A DNA stretch of 29,040 bases. Origin: a virus. Below the pieces are notes generated by a model that was given only the letters and a program-made list of their open reading frames with translations, was not told the origin of the DNA and made no database searches. A program made the position numbers and the translations under genes. Below, in pieces: positions 7,236 to 14,182 of this stretch. Position 1 is the first letter of the stretch; each line of letters begins with the position of its first letter. The stretch lies in IMG/VR virus record IMGVR_UViG_3300048672_000951, positions 1 to 29,040 of that record. The stretch is one strand, 5' to 3'.

Positions 7236-7655
7236 TTGCAAACCACCACCCAGAGCCCACCAAGGGCACGCAAGCAGGCCACAGCGCCATTCAGCACAGC
7301 AGCCGCTAAGCTGATTGAACAAATCCAGACTGAGGCCCGTGCGCAACTGCTGGCCGACCTCAGCGCCAAAGATGCCGTCACCGTTCTGCATGGCTTCGAT
7401 GCAGCCAGCCGGTTATTGGAGTTCTACGCCGAATCTGTCTGGATCACCGATAAACATGGCAACCAGTTGCGTATGCACCGCAACCGCATGCTGCCTGAAT
7501 CATGGGCTGACAGCCCAAGCATGCGTGCAAATTGGAACCCCAGCCATTGGATTGGCTACCAAACGCTGATAGACACCAATGGCAATGCGTGGGAACGCTC
7601 TATTCCCGCCCATGTCTGCGACGACTTCGGCAACCTGGTGCAGGTGGCCATATGA
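7236..7655 (+). CDS. First early gene, hypothetical
   Basis: 139 aa using TTG 7236, supported by AAGGAG six bases upstream. Begins basic (PPRARKQATAP), then a helical segment (AAAKLIEQIQTEARAQLLADLSAKDAVTVLHGFDAA), then a mixed region with many Trp. No domain recognised. As the gene nearest the repressed promoter it would be made earliest after infection or induction. Confidence 0.7.
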   Translation: MQTTTQSPPRARKQATAPFSTAAAKLIEQIQTEARAQLLADLSAKDAVTVLHGFDAASRLLEFYAESVWITDKHGNQLRMHRNRMLPESWADSPSMRANWNPSHWIGYQTLIDTNGNAWERSIPAHVCDDFGNLVQVAI

Positions 7656-7795
7656 CCTACCGCGAAGCCTTCGACCACCTGGGCAACCCTATCGCCCGCC
7701 CACGCCGCCAGCCCATTGGTCACACCGTGCTGCAAGTGGCTGGCCTCATTGCAACCATTGTGGGCCTGTGCATGCTTGCCTGGTACAAGCCATGA
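7652..7795 (+). CDS. Small single-pass membrane protein
   Basis: 47 aa. ATG overlaps the previous stop (ATGA). The C-terminal half (VLQVAGLIATIVGLCMLAWY) is a transmembrane helix; the N-terminus is basic. Function unknown; the coupled start and membrane segment support it as real. Confidence 0.65.
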   Translation: MTYREAFDHLGNPIARPRRQPIGHTVLQVAGLIATIVGLCMLAWYKP

Positions 7796-8055
7796 CTGCA
7801 GCTGCCACCACAGAAAAGCGCAGCCATAAGCGCCGCGCACAGCCCGCTCCAGAACCCATCCTGACCGAGGCCCAAGCTGCAGCCCTGCACACCGCTGCCC
7901 AAGGCCTTGCCCACCGCGCCCACCTGGCACCCCGCATTGGCAGCGATATGTACCTGCGCAACCACTACCGCACGGGCGATGGTGAAGTGGTGCAACCCCT
8001 GCGCCCCGGCTCTGATCTGGCCATGGCTATACCCAGCCGGGGGTATCGCACATGA
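7792..8055 (+). CDS. Hypothetical basic early protein
   Basis: 87 aa, ATGA overlap with the preceding gene. Lys/Arg-rich start (EKRSHKRRAQP), an Ala-rich helix and a C-terminal region with DMYLRNHYRTGDGEVV. Not recognised. Confidence 0.6.
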   Translation: MTAAATTEKRSHKRRAQPAPEPILTEAQAAALHTAAQGLAHRAHLAPRIGSDMYLRNHYRTGDGEVVQPLRPGSDLAMAIPSRGYRT

Positions 8056-8180
8056 AAACCCACTACCGCATGCGCCGCCGCCCATGGCTGCTTGACTTGG
8101 CTTTGGCTGTGCTGGGCTTCTTTCTGGCATCCATTGTGGCCAGCATCGTCACGCTGGTGTTCTTTGGGGTGCAGCTGTAA
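8052..8180 (+). CDS. 42-aa membrane protein
   Basis: 42 aa, ATGA overlap. The basic N-terminus MKTHYRMRRRPW precedes one strong transmembrane helix (about 14-38, ALAVLGFFLASIVASIVTLVF). It is too short for most gene finders but is coupled on both sides (its TAA overlaps the next ATG). Function unknown. Confidence 0.6.
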   Translation: MKTHYRMRRRPWLLDLALAVLGFFLASIVASIVTLVFFGVQL

Positions 8181-8545
8181 TGCACACGTCTGCACACCCC
8201 CCACAACTTGCCAGCTACACCGGCCTGCTGTTAGAGCGCCCCCAGGTGCGCACTGCCCTGCTCGATGCGGATGGCCACAACGTGCCTGTGCTTTGTCTGC
8301 ACCTTGAGCTGGACAACGCCACACATAACCATGTGCATGCCGAGCAGTACTTCCCCACCGGCGCCCATGCCCAATGCCAAGCCGCTGCAGCCCGCTTCAA
8401 AAAAGGCCAACGCGTCACCGTGGAAATGCCCCTCATCTCTCACGTCATCAAGGGCGTAGCCGCCCATATCCATACCCACAAAGACCCCTCTAACCAAGCC
8501 ACCCCAACCACACCAACCCAGGAGCCAACTTCATGCCCCGCATAA
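8180..8545 (+). CDS. Conserved early protein, possible OB-fold DNA binder
   Basis: 121 aa, start in a TAATG overlap. The middle part (VRTALLDADGHNVPVLCLHLELDN, then KKGQRVTVEMPL) has a beta-rich layout and resembles hypothetical proteins found in early regions of betaproteobacterial phages. The layout could fit an OB-fold, as in PriB/SSB-like proteins, but key residues cannot be named. The tail is Pro/Thr-rich (NQATPTTPTQEP). Confidence 0.6.
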   Translation: MHTSAHPPQLASYTGLLLERPQVRTALLDADGHNVPVLCLHLELDNATHNHVHAEQYFPTGAHAQCQAAAARFKKGQRVTVEMPLISHVIKGVAAHIHTHKDPSNQATPTTPTQEPTSCPA

Positions 8546-8775
8546 CTATCACCCTGGAAGACACCCCCGCAGGCGGTGTCTCCATCAAGACCGATTTCAC
8601 CCCCGCCATTGGCCAACCCTGCAGCGCCGCCCAAGCCGCTGCACTGGACATCATTGGCCGCACCAAACGCGAATGGGGAATGACCCCCACCGGCACCAAA
8701 TCCCCATTGCTGGCCGAGGTTGATATCGATGCCGTGCACCGCACCCGCGACCATGTTGTAGGAGCCGCACTGTGA
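8533..8775 (+). CDS. Conserved hypothetical early protein
   Basis: 80 aa, overlaps the previous gene by 13 bases, with GGAG upstream of ATG 8533. Begins with a beta-hairpin-like PRITITLEDTPAGGVSIKTDF and then a helix (SAAQAAALDIIGRTK). This layout recurs in early operons of related phages. No function known. Confidence 0.65.
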   Translation: MPRITITLEDTPAGGVSIKTDFTPAIGQPCSAAQAAALDIIGRTKREWGMTPTGTKSPLLAEVDIDAVHRTRDHVVGAAL

Positions 8776-9155
8776 ACCTCACTCTAGCCACACTCCCAGT
8801 ACTCAATTCCCCTCTTGAAAACGGCACCTTTGCCGGCCTGACCACCCGCCCCGATGGAACGCACTGCGCGGTCGTATTGCTGCCTGCGCACATAAGCAAC
8901 ATCACCTGGAAGAAAGCTATCGACTGGGCTGCAGAACAGGGAGGCGAGCTACCCAGCCGCCCAGTGGCCTCCCTGCTGTTTGCCAACGTCAGAAGCCTGC
9001 TCAAAAGCGACTGGCACTGGACCCATGAGGTCTATAAACACAACGCCTCCTACGCCTGGGGTTGCGGCTTCGGCGACGGCTACGTCGGCAACGACCGCCA
9101 CGAGAGCTTTGAGGGCTCAGCCGTTGCCGTCCGCTTGATTCCCATCACCGCTTAA
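8772..9155 (+). CDS. DUF1566/Lcl-like protein with variable C-terminus, copy 1
   Basis: 127 aa from GTG 8772 (GTGA overlap, TAGGAG upstream). C-terminal residues resemble the C-type-lectin-like DUF1566 fold: TWKKAIDWAAEQGGELPSR, WHWTHE, NASYAW, and a closing SFEGSAVAVR. Between SYAW and SFEG lies a 15-codon window (9060-9104) that differs strongly from copies 2 and 3. Its body is only a diverged relative of the other two, and the N-terminus is shorter, yet the last 84 bases including the intergenic gap are identical to those of copy 2. Ligand and role unknown; the fold is inferred from motif pattern. Confidence 0.8.
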   Translation: MNLTLATLPVLNSPLENGTFAGLTTRPDGTHCAVVLLPAHISNITWKKAIDWAAEQGGELPSRPVASLLFANVRSLLKSDWHWTHEVYKHNASYAWGCGFGDGYVGNDRHESFEGSAVAVRLIPITA

Positions 9156-10148
9156 TCCTTCAATCCTTTTTTGTCACTGGAGCCAACTATGTCCGCCATC
9201 ACCCTTGAAGCCATCGAGGCCAAACAAACCGAACTCAGCCAGCTCATTGCCAAGTTCAAAGAGCAGCCCAAGCCCACTGTCACCTACATCGAAATTGAAG
9301 GAACCACCATTGCACTGCAACCAGGAGAGCGCTATGCCGGTGTGGTGCTGGACAGCGATGGAGACATTGTTAGCCACCTGGTCGTAATGGCCCAGCGCCC
9401 CGATAAGAAATTGACATGGCAGGCCGCTATGGATTGGGCCGAAAGCATTGGCGGATCACTGCCCGATCGTCAAGAGCTATCCCTGATCTTTGCCAACTGC
9501 AAACCGCACTTGGAAGCCGCATGGAACTGGTCCCATGAAACCCATGCAGATGACGCCTCCTACGCCTGGCTTTGCTACTTCCGCGACGGCACCATCGGCC
9601 ACGACCACAAGAGCTTTGAGGGCTCAGCCGTTGCCGTCCGCTTGATTCCCATCACCGCTTAATCCTTCAATCCTTTTTTGTCACTGGAGCCAACCATGTC
9701 CGCCATCACCCTTGAAGCTATCGAGGCTAAGCAAACTGAACTCAGCCAGCTCATTGCCAAGTTCAAAGAGCAGCCCAAGCCCACTGTCACCTACATCGAA
9801 ATTGAAGGAACCACCATTGCGCTGCAACCAGGCGAGCGCTATGCCGGTGTGGTGCTGGATAGCGATGGAGACATTGTTAGCCACCTGGTCGTAATGGCCC
9901 AGCGCCCCGACAAGAAATTGACATGGCAGGCCGCTATGGATTGGGCTGAAAGCATTGGTGGGTCACTGCCCGACCGTCAAGAGCTATCCCTGATCTTTGC
10001 CAATTGCAAACCGCATTTGGAAGCTGCATGGCACTGGTCCCATGAAACCCATGCAGACGACGCCTCCTACGCCTGGTATTGCTACTTCGGCTACGGCTAC
10101 ATCCTCAGCTACCTCAAGAGCTTTGAGGGCTCAGCCGTTGCCGTCCGC
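9104..10148 (+). repeat. Tandem 507-bp repeat with conserved 3' block
   Basis: The segment 9104-9187 (end of copy 1 plus spacer) is identical to 9611-9694 (84 bp), and 9611-9641 matches 10118-10148 (31 bp). Copies 2 and 3 align along their whole length at a constant 507-bp offset. The repeats could expand or shrink by recombination. Confidence 0.9.
9189..9662 (+). CDS. DUF1566/Lcl-like protein with variable C-terminus, copy 2
   Basis: 157 aa from ATG 9189 (GGAG at 9179-9182; an in-frame TTG at 9171 is unlikely). N-terminal helix (EAIEAKQTELSQLIAKFKEQ), then a lectin-like domain: TWQAAMDWAESIGGSLPDR, WNWSHE, ASYAW, SFEGSAVAVR. The variable window is 9570-9608, between TGG and AAG codons. Body nearly identical in protein to copy 3. 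Such domains in other phages are binding proteins diversified by retroelements, usually on tails; here the gene is in the early operon, so its binding partner is unclear. Confidence 0.82.
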   Translation: MSAITLEAIEAKQTELSQLIAKFKEQPKPTVTYIEIEGTTIALQPGERYAGVVLDSDGDIVSHLVVMAQRPDKKLTWQAAMDWAESIGGSLPDRQELSLIFANCKPHLEAAWNWSHETHADDASYAWLCYFRDGTIGHDHKSFEGSAVAVRLIPITA

Positions 10149-10157
10149 AGCGTCTGA
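9696..10157 (+). CDS. DUF1566/Lcl-like protein with variable C-terminus, copy 3
   Basis: 153 aa from ATG 9696. Same architecture as copy 2, offset by exactly 507 bases. Before the variable window there are 17 base differences from copy 2: 16 silent third-position changes and one Asn-to-His. In the window (10077-10115) eight of 13 codons differ, all at positions 1 or 2. The end is different: after the shared GCCGTCCGC it closes in Arg-Ser-Val instead of the longer LIPITA tail. Confidence 0.82.
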   Translation: MSAITLEAIEAKQTELSQLIAKFKEQPKPTVTYIEIEGTTIALQPGERYAGVVLDSDGDIVSHLVVMAQRPDKKLTWQAAMDWAESIGGSLPDRQELSLIFANCKPHLEAAWHWSHETHADDASYAWYCYFGYGYILSYLKSFEGSAVAVRSV

Positions 10158-10191
10158 ATCCTTCAGTCCTTTAATCCTTTGATTAGTAGTC

Positions 10192-10341
10192 ATGCTCAGC
10201 CATCAGGGTGAGTGCAAGTCTGTAGCGGATTGGGCGCGTGATATTGGCATCAATGCCAATGTCATCCGGCAACGCCTCTATCTCGGATGGGATACAGCAC
10301 GGGCACTCACCACACCCGTTATGAATCGAGGTCACAAATGA
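10192..10341 (+). CDS. 49-aa HTH-like protein
   Basis: From ATG 10192 (a stop lies just upstream, so no longer version exists; the ribosome site is weak). The sequence SVADWARDIGINANVIRQRL then LGWDTARALTTP matches the small DNA-binding module (WARExGIxxxxIxxRLxxGWxxxxALTTP) often seen at the ends of phage HNH or regulatory proteins. ATGA overlap with the next gene. It may be a stand-alone relic or a small regulator. Confidence 0.65.
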   Translation: MLSHQGECKSVADWARDIGINANVIRQRLYLGWDTARALTTPVMNRGHK

Positions 10342-10550
10342 CCCGCCGCAAGACCGTGCATGTGGCACTCAGCCGCCTGCAAGATATGCCCACAGCCGAT
10401 CTGCACCAAAGCGCCAACAGCTACTTTGGCCTGCTACGCCAAGCCACCCATAGCCACCACGACCGCACCCGTATTGCCAAGCTCATGCTGCAGCGTGGGC
10501 ATGTGGTCAAGGGTGACTTCACCAAGATTTATAGGAGGAAATCGGCATGA
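10338..10550 (+). CDS. Hypothetical His-rich early protein
   Basis: 70 aa, ATGA coupling at both ends. Basic, with HQSANSYFGLLRQATHSHHDRTRIAKLMLQRG, predicted helical. Not recognised. Confidence 0.6.
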   Translation: MTRRKTVHVALSRLQDMPTADLHQSANSYFGLLRQATHSHHDRTRIAKLMLQRGHVVKGDFTKIYRRKSA

Positions 10551-11215
10551 CCAAGAGCCGCGGCATATTGCCACCAAAGATATTTTGGACCGATGCTGAA
10601 AAGGCACTCGTGATCCAGCTCTACCCCAACACTAAGAATTCTGAAATTATCCGCATCCTCGGACGCCATACTGAAAAGTCTGTCTGGGGCATCGCAAAGA
10701 AGTTGGGTGTTAAGAAGTCGCCAGAGTATCTGCGTGTGATGGGTGGCTACCTTGATGGCCACCGGGGTGCACAGAAGAGATTTCAACCAGGCCATACACC
10801 ATGGATCAAGGGAAAGAAGCTGCCAGGCTGCACAAGTTCCACCAGCTTTGTAAAAGGCCAGCGCCCTTCAAATTGGATGCCCGTCGGGTCTCACCGCGTT
10901 AACTCAGAAGGCGTACTAGAGCGCAAGATCAAGGAAGGCAATAACGGCGCGCTGAATTGGGAAGCTGAGCACCGACTGGTCTGGAAGGAAGCCAATGGCG
11001 CTATCCCCCGCAATCACTGCATCGCTTTCAAGCCGGGTCGCTTCACCAACAAGCTTGAGCTCATCACGCTCGATGCCATCCAGTTGCTCAGTCGCAAGGA
11101 ATTAATGCTGGAAAACAGCATCTGGAAAAAGAGTCCCGAGCTTGCACAGCTGTACCAACTCAAAGGACAAATCACCCGCCAAGTAAATCGAATTAAGGAG
11201 TCACAAAATGCGTAA
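10547..11215 (+). CDS. HNH_3-type endonuclease with N-terminal HTH
   Basis: 222 aa, preceded by a strong AGGAGG. N-terminal HTH of the GcrA/SANT type (FWTDAEKALVIQLYPNTKNSEIIRILG). The C-terminal half carries an HNH_3-like core: EAEHRLVWKEANGAIP, HCIAFKPG, then KLELITLDAIQLLSRKEL. This combination is common for free-standing phage homing-type endonucleases. Base composition is more AT-rich than its neighbours, which suggests separate acquisition. It is nonetheless coupled to both neighbours (ATGA before, 8-base overlap after). Confidence 0.82.
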   Translation: MTKSRGILPPKIFWTDAEKALVIQLYPNTKNSEIIRILGRHTEKSVWGIAKKLGVKKSPEYLRVMGGYLDGHRGAQKRFQPGHTPWIKGKKLPGCTSSTSFVKGQRPSNWMPVGSHRVNSEGVLERKIKEGNNGALNWEAEHRLVWKEANGAIPRNHCIAFKPGRFTNKLELITLDAIQLLSRKELMLENSIWKKSPELAQLYQLKGQITRQVNRIKESQNA

Positions 11216-11492
11216 CCCCCACATTGACCAGGTGCGCCAGTCGCTCCTGGATACCCTATCCGACCTGCGCAACAAAGAGCAGCCCATGGACATCGAGCGC
11301 GCAAAGGCCGTGGCTCAGGTTGCCAGCGTCTTGGTGGACACCGCCAAGGTAGAAAACGAATACCTGAAGATTACCGGCCAGGACAACAGTTCGTTCCTGG
11401 AGCAGTCGGTTGACGATAGCCAGCGCATTACCACTGTCGCCAGCCCATTCCCACAGGTCGGCAATATCACTCGCCACCGGCTTCAGGGGTAA
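11208..11492 (+). CDS. Conserved hypothetical early protein
   Basis: 94 aa, AAGGAG before ATG 11208. The helical ERAKAVAQVASVLVDTAKVENEYLKITGQ motif is shared by hypothetical proteins in many proteobacterial phage early regions. No function known. Confidence 0.7.
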   Translation: MRNPHIDQVRQSLLDTLSDLRNKEQPMDIERAKAVAQVASVLVDTAKVENEYLKITGQDNSSFLEQSVDDSQRITTVASPFPQVGNITRHRLQG

Positions 11493-11495
11493 GTC

Positions 11496-11738
11496 GTGGA
11501 CAAAGCAACCAAGCCCGTAAAGCTCCAATCCAACATGCGTGGCGGCTGGCGCGACGTTTTGGAGTTTGATGCTTCCGATCAGGAAAAGACCGACGACATC
11601 ATGACCTGCGCAGAGCATCTGTTCCAGGAAATCGATGGATGCAAGCTACGGATCATCGTTCTAGGACAAACGGCACCGCTGATGAACTGGACGTATGCGA
11701 ATGGATGGCGCGAGTGGCGCACGGGGGCTGCAGCATGA
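11496..11738 (+). CDS. Hypothetical early protein
   Basis: 80 aa from GTG 11496 with AGGGG upstream. Mixed charge, ends WTYANGWREWRTG. Not recognised; coupling to the next gene by ATGA supports it. Confidence 0.6.
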   Translation: MDKATKPVKLQSNMRGGWRDVLEFDASDQEKTDDIMTCAEHLFQEIDGCKLRIIVLGQTAPLMNWTYANGWREWRTGAAA

Positions 11739-11953
11739 CCTTTCCCCACTGCTCAGGCCTCAAGTCCGAAGGCTTCTGCGCCAAGACTGGCCAGTGCGCG
11801 CTGTACCGCAAATGGTGGGAAGGTCACAAGACAGAGATGGTGCTGTGCCAGTTCAAGAAATATGACCGCTTCACACCCATGAAGCTGGAGGCCGCAATGC
11901 CCCAACCCGTTCAATCCCTGCCCATCGGGCGCACTTTGGACCTATTCGCATGA
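11735..11953 (+). CDS. Small Cys-containing early protein
   Basis: 72 aa, ATGA overlap. Four Cys (TFPHCSG, GFCAKTGQCALY, VLCQF) suggest a metal site. The C-terminus is Pro-rich and ends DLFA. Not recognised. Confidence 0.6.
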   Translation: MTFPHCSGLKSEGFCAKTGQCALYRKWWEGHKTEMVLCQFKKYDRFTPMKLEAAMPQPVQSLPIGRTLDLFA

Positions 11954-12468
11954 GCCGCAACAAAAAACCCCGCAAGGCCTACCGCCCCCGCCCAGTCACC
12001 GCCGAGACCATGCGCCTGGTCATGAGCAACGTGCAGATACCGCCCAAGGCCGATCGCGATGAGGTGACCAACTACCTCACCCGCGCCATCAAGGCGCTGC
12101 GTGAAGGCCGCGCCACTGAGCTGGACTGGTCTATTGCTGCAGGTTCCGTCGAAACTGCCGCCAAGATCGAGGCCGGTGGCATCGTGTGCGGTATCGAACA
12201 TCTGATACTGCCCGCCGATACCGCCCTGCAAGCCATCTACTTCCGCGCCAAGCGCATTGGCAATGGCCACTGGCTAAGCCCCACCCTCTACGGCGCGGAA
12301 ATCAATGCGCTGGACGACCTGCTATTCGCCCACACGCTGCAGCTCAGCAAACTCAGCCGCGCCGAACTCTTGGCTGTGCTGGACAAAGCCGCCAAACAAG
12401 TCACTGCTGATGGCCATGTGGCCACCGTTGTCACCGATATCGAAACCCTTGGAGGAATTGCAGCATGA
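11950..12468 (+). CDS. Conserved hypothetical early protein
   Basis: 172 aa, ATGA overlap. Basic start (SRNKKPRKAYRPRP), then a mainly helical protein with internal EINALDDLLFAHTLQLSKLSRAEL. Resembles uncharacterised proteins of betaproteobacterial prophages; no domain named. Confidence 0.7.
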   Translation: MSRNKKPRKAYRPRPVTAETMRLVMSNVQIPPKADRDEVTNYLTRAIKALREGRATELDWSIAAGSVETAAKIEAGGIVCGIEHLILPADTALQAIYFRAKRIGNGHWLSPTLYGAEINALDDLLFAHTLQLSKLSRAELLAVLDKAAKQVTADGHVATVVTDIETLGGIAA

Positions 12469-12809
12469 GCCAATCCGAATACGCCACTGCTGATGAAACT
12501 GCAGCTGTCATCACCCGCAAAGCCACCCCCAATGAAACATGGCTTGAAGCCCAGCTGCAACGTATCAATCCCTACCTTGGCGACACTGGCAGTGGAGACG
12601 GTTTGCGTGAAACTGAGTTGCTGGCCTACCAGCTGAGAGACGAAATCACTACCCTCAAAGGCGAGGCCAATGTGATGCGCATCCTGCTTGAAAAGTGCCT
12701 AGACGTAATCGCCACTATCGACCCTGATGATCACGATGAAGCCAAGCGCCTCAAGAAACTCACTGACGCGGTGAAGGCTGTCACAGAAGCTGTGGTGGTG
12801 CGCACATGA
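12465..12809 (+). CDS. Hypothetical coiled-coil early protein
   Basis: 114 aa, ATGA at both ends. Central and C-terminal helices (YQLRDEITTLKGEANVMRILLEKCL) have heptad spacing. Acidic overall. Function unknown. Confidence 0.65.
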   Translation: MSQSEYATADETAAVITRKATPNETWLEAQLQRINPYLGDTGSGDGLRETELLAYQLRDEITTLKGEANVMRILLEKCLDVIATIDPDDHDEAKRLKKLTDAVKAVTEAVVVRT

Positions 12810-13369
12810 CCCACCCCATGCAACCCGAAATCCTCACCGCAGCCGGTGACTACTTCAACCTGGTCAACCCCCGCCAGAGCAATATCGACATCACTACCAT
12901 CGCCCATGCGCTCAGCCACCTGTGCCGCTTCACCGGCCACACGCGCACGTTTTACAGCGTGGCCCAGCACAGCGTGATGGTCAGCTACCTGGTGCCGCCC
13001 GAAGACGCACTGGCAGGCCTGCTACACGATGCCACTGAAGCCTATGTGGGTGACGTGGCTGCACCGCTCAAGCAGATGCTGACCGACTACCAAACGATAG
13101 AGCGCGGTGTTGAAAAAGCAGTATTCACCCACTTTGGCCTGCCCACCAGCTTGCCCGCCAGCGTGAAATATGCCGACCGTGTAGCGCTGGCCATCGAAGC
13201 CCGCGACCTCATGCCCGCTATCGACCACGTATGGGACATCGTGCGCGGTATCGACATCAGCACTATGCCCACCATCGAACCCTGGGCACCCCACAAGGCC
13301 AAGCGCGTGTTTTTGGAGCGCTACAACAGCCTGGTGCTATTGCAAGCATTCGGAGACATAGCAGCATGA
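12806..13369 (+). CDS. HD-domain phosphohydrolase (YfbR-like nucleotidase)
   Basis: 187 aa. Metal-binding HD pattern: H55 in YSVAQHS, H74-D75 in LLHDATEAYVGD, and D124 in KYADR. The order and spacing fit YfbR-type 5'-deoxynucleotidases and related phage HD proteins. It would hydrolyse nucleoside monophosphates or related nucleotides and so change the dNTP supply during infection. Coupled by ATGA on both sides. Family firm; substrate not determinable. Confidence 0.85.
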   Translation: MTHPMQPEILTAAGDYFNLVNPRQSNIDITTIAHALSHLCRFTGHTRTFYSVAQHSVMVSYLVPPEDALAGLLHDATEAYVGDVAAPLKQMLTDYQTIERGVEKAVFTHFGLPTSLPASVKYADRVALAIEARDLMPAIDHVWDIVRGIDISTMPTIEPWAPHKAKRVFLERYNSLVLLQAFGDIAA

Positions 13370-13542
13370 CCCAAGACATTGTTGTCAACGCCGCACTGAT
13401 GGCACTGGACAAAGTGGAGCGCCAAGAAACTGCGCTGCGCCTTGCACTCGAATCACTCAAGCTGTCTTTGTTCGATGTGAGCGAGCAAGCCATCAAGCAA
13501 CGCCATGAAGCCAAGTGCGCCGTGGAGGAAGCCCTGCAATGA
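13366..13542 (+). CDS. 58-aa helical protein
   Basis: ATGA overlap at both ends. Fully helical: ALDKVERQETALRLALESLKLSLFD with heptads. Not recognised. Confidence 0.6.
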   Translation: MTQDIVVNAALMALDKVERQETALRLALESLKLSLFDVSEQAIKQRHEAKCAVEEALQ

Positions 13543-13781
13543 CCACTATCGAACTGCACTGCGAGATCCGCGCCCGCTCCGAGCTGGCCGTGTTGATCTT
13601 CGACGGCCACAAAACCGTCTGGATTCCCCGCAGCGAGATCATCGCTATGGCTATACATGAGGGAACTACCGGCGACCCCCACGCCACACTCACACTGCCA
13701 GACTGGCTGGTGCGCGAGAAGGGCATCAATACCGACCAGCGCGACGACAGCACCGCGGATCTGTTTGGAGGTGCAGCGTGA
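13539..13781 (+). CDS. Hypothetical early protein
   Basis: 80 aa, ATGA overlap. Beta-rich core (TIELHCEIRARSELAVLIFDG) followed by an acidic end (DQRDDSTADLFGG). Sits directly upstream of the excisionase-like gene. Function unknown. Confidence 0.6.
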   Translation: MTTIELHCEIRARSELAVLIFDGHKTVWIPRSEIIAMAIHEGTTGDPHATLTLPDWLVREKGINTDQRDDSTADLFGGAA

Positions 13782-14182
13782 ATACTCTCAAACGCGGCCT
13801 CACCCATGCCGAGGCCATGGAATACGTGGGCGTGAAGCGCCGCACCTTTGACGAAGTATGGCGTCCACAGCTGGTGGCTATGCGCCAGGGCGCGTGCGTG
13901 GTGTTTGACCGGCTTGATCTGGATCGCCTATTCGACCGCTTCAAACAAGAGGCCTCTGGCCAGCCCGACGCGGCCAACGATTCGACAGGCCAGGCGTTGC
14001 CGGCGCACAATGGCGACCGGAACGAACGGCCCATCAAACCGAAAGGAGAACATATATGGGCCAAAACACACGGGGAATCTATCCCCAAAAAAACGGGCTC
14101 TGGCAAGTCGACAAGTGGAAGTGGTCTACTCGATTTTTCCAGCGCGGCTTTGAAAGTTATGACGAAGCGGAACGCTGGCTGA
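13778..14182 (+). CDS. Excisionase-like HTH protein
   Basis: 134 aa from GTG 13778 (GGAGG upstream, GTGA overlap). The first 60 residues (GLTHAEAMEYVGVKRRTFDEVW, then a beta wing and FDRLDLDRLFDRF) have the winged MerR/Xis pattern. It directly precedes the integrase and overlaps it by 127 bases in another frame, so only the N-terminal domain may be under its own selection. A role in directing excision is inferred from position and HTH. Confidence 0.72.
   Translation: MNTLKRGLTHAEAMEYVGVKRRTFDEVWRPQLVAMRQGACVVFDRLDLDRLFDRFKQEASGQPDAANDSTGQALPAHNGDRNERPIKPKGEHIWAKTHGESIPKKTGSGKSTSGSGLLDFSSAALKVMTKRNAG

Noticed and set aside
8772-10157. CRISPR-like or simple repeat explanation for the tandem genes
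   Set aside because: The repeats are 507-bp coding units with conserved reading frames, not short repeats with spacers.
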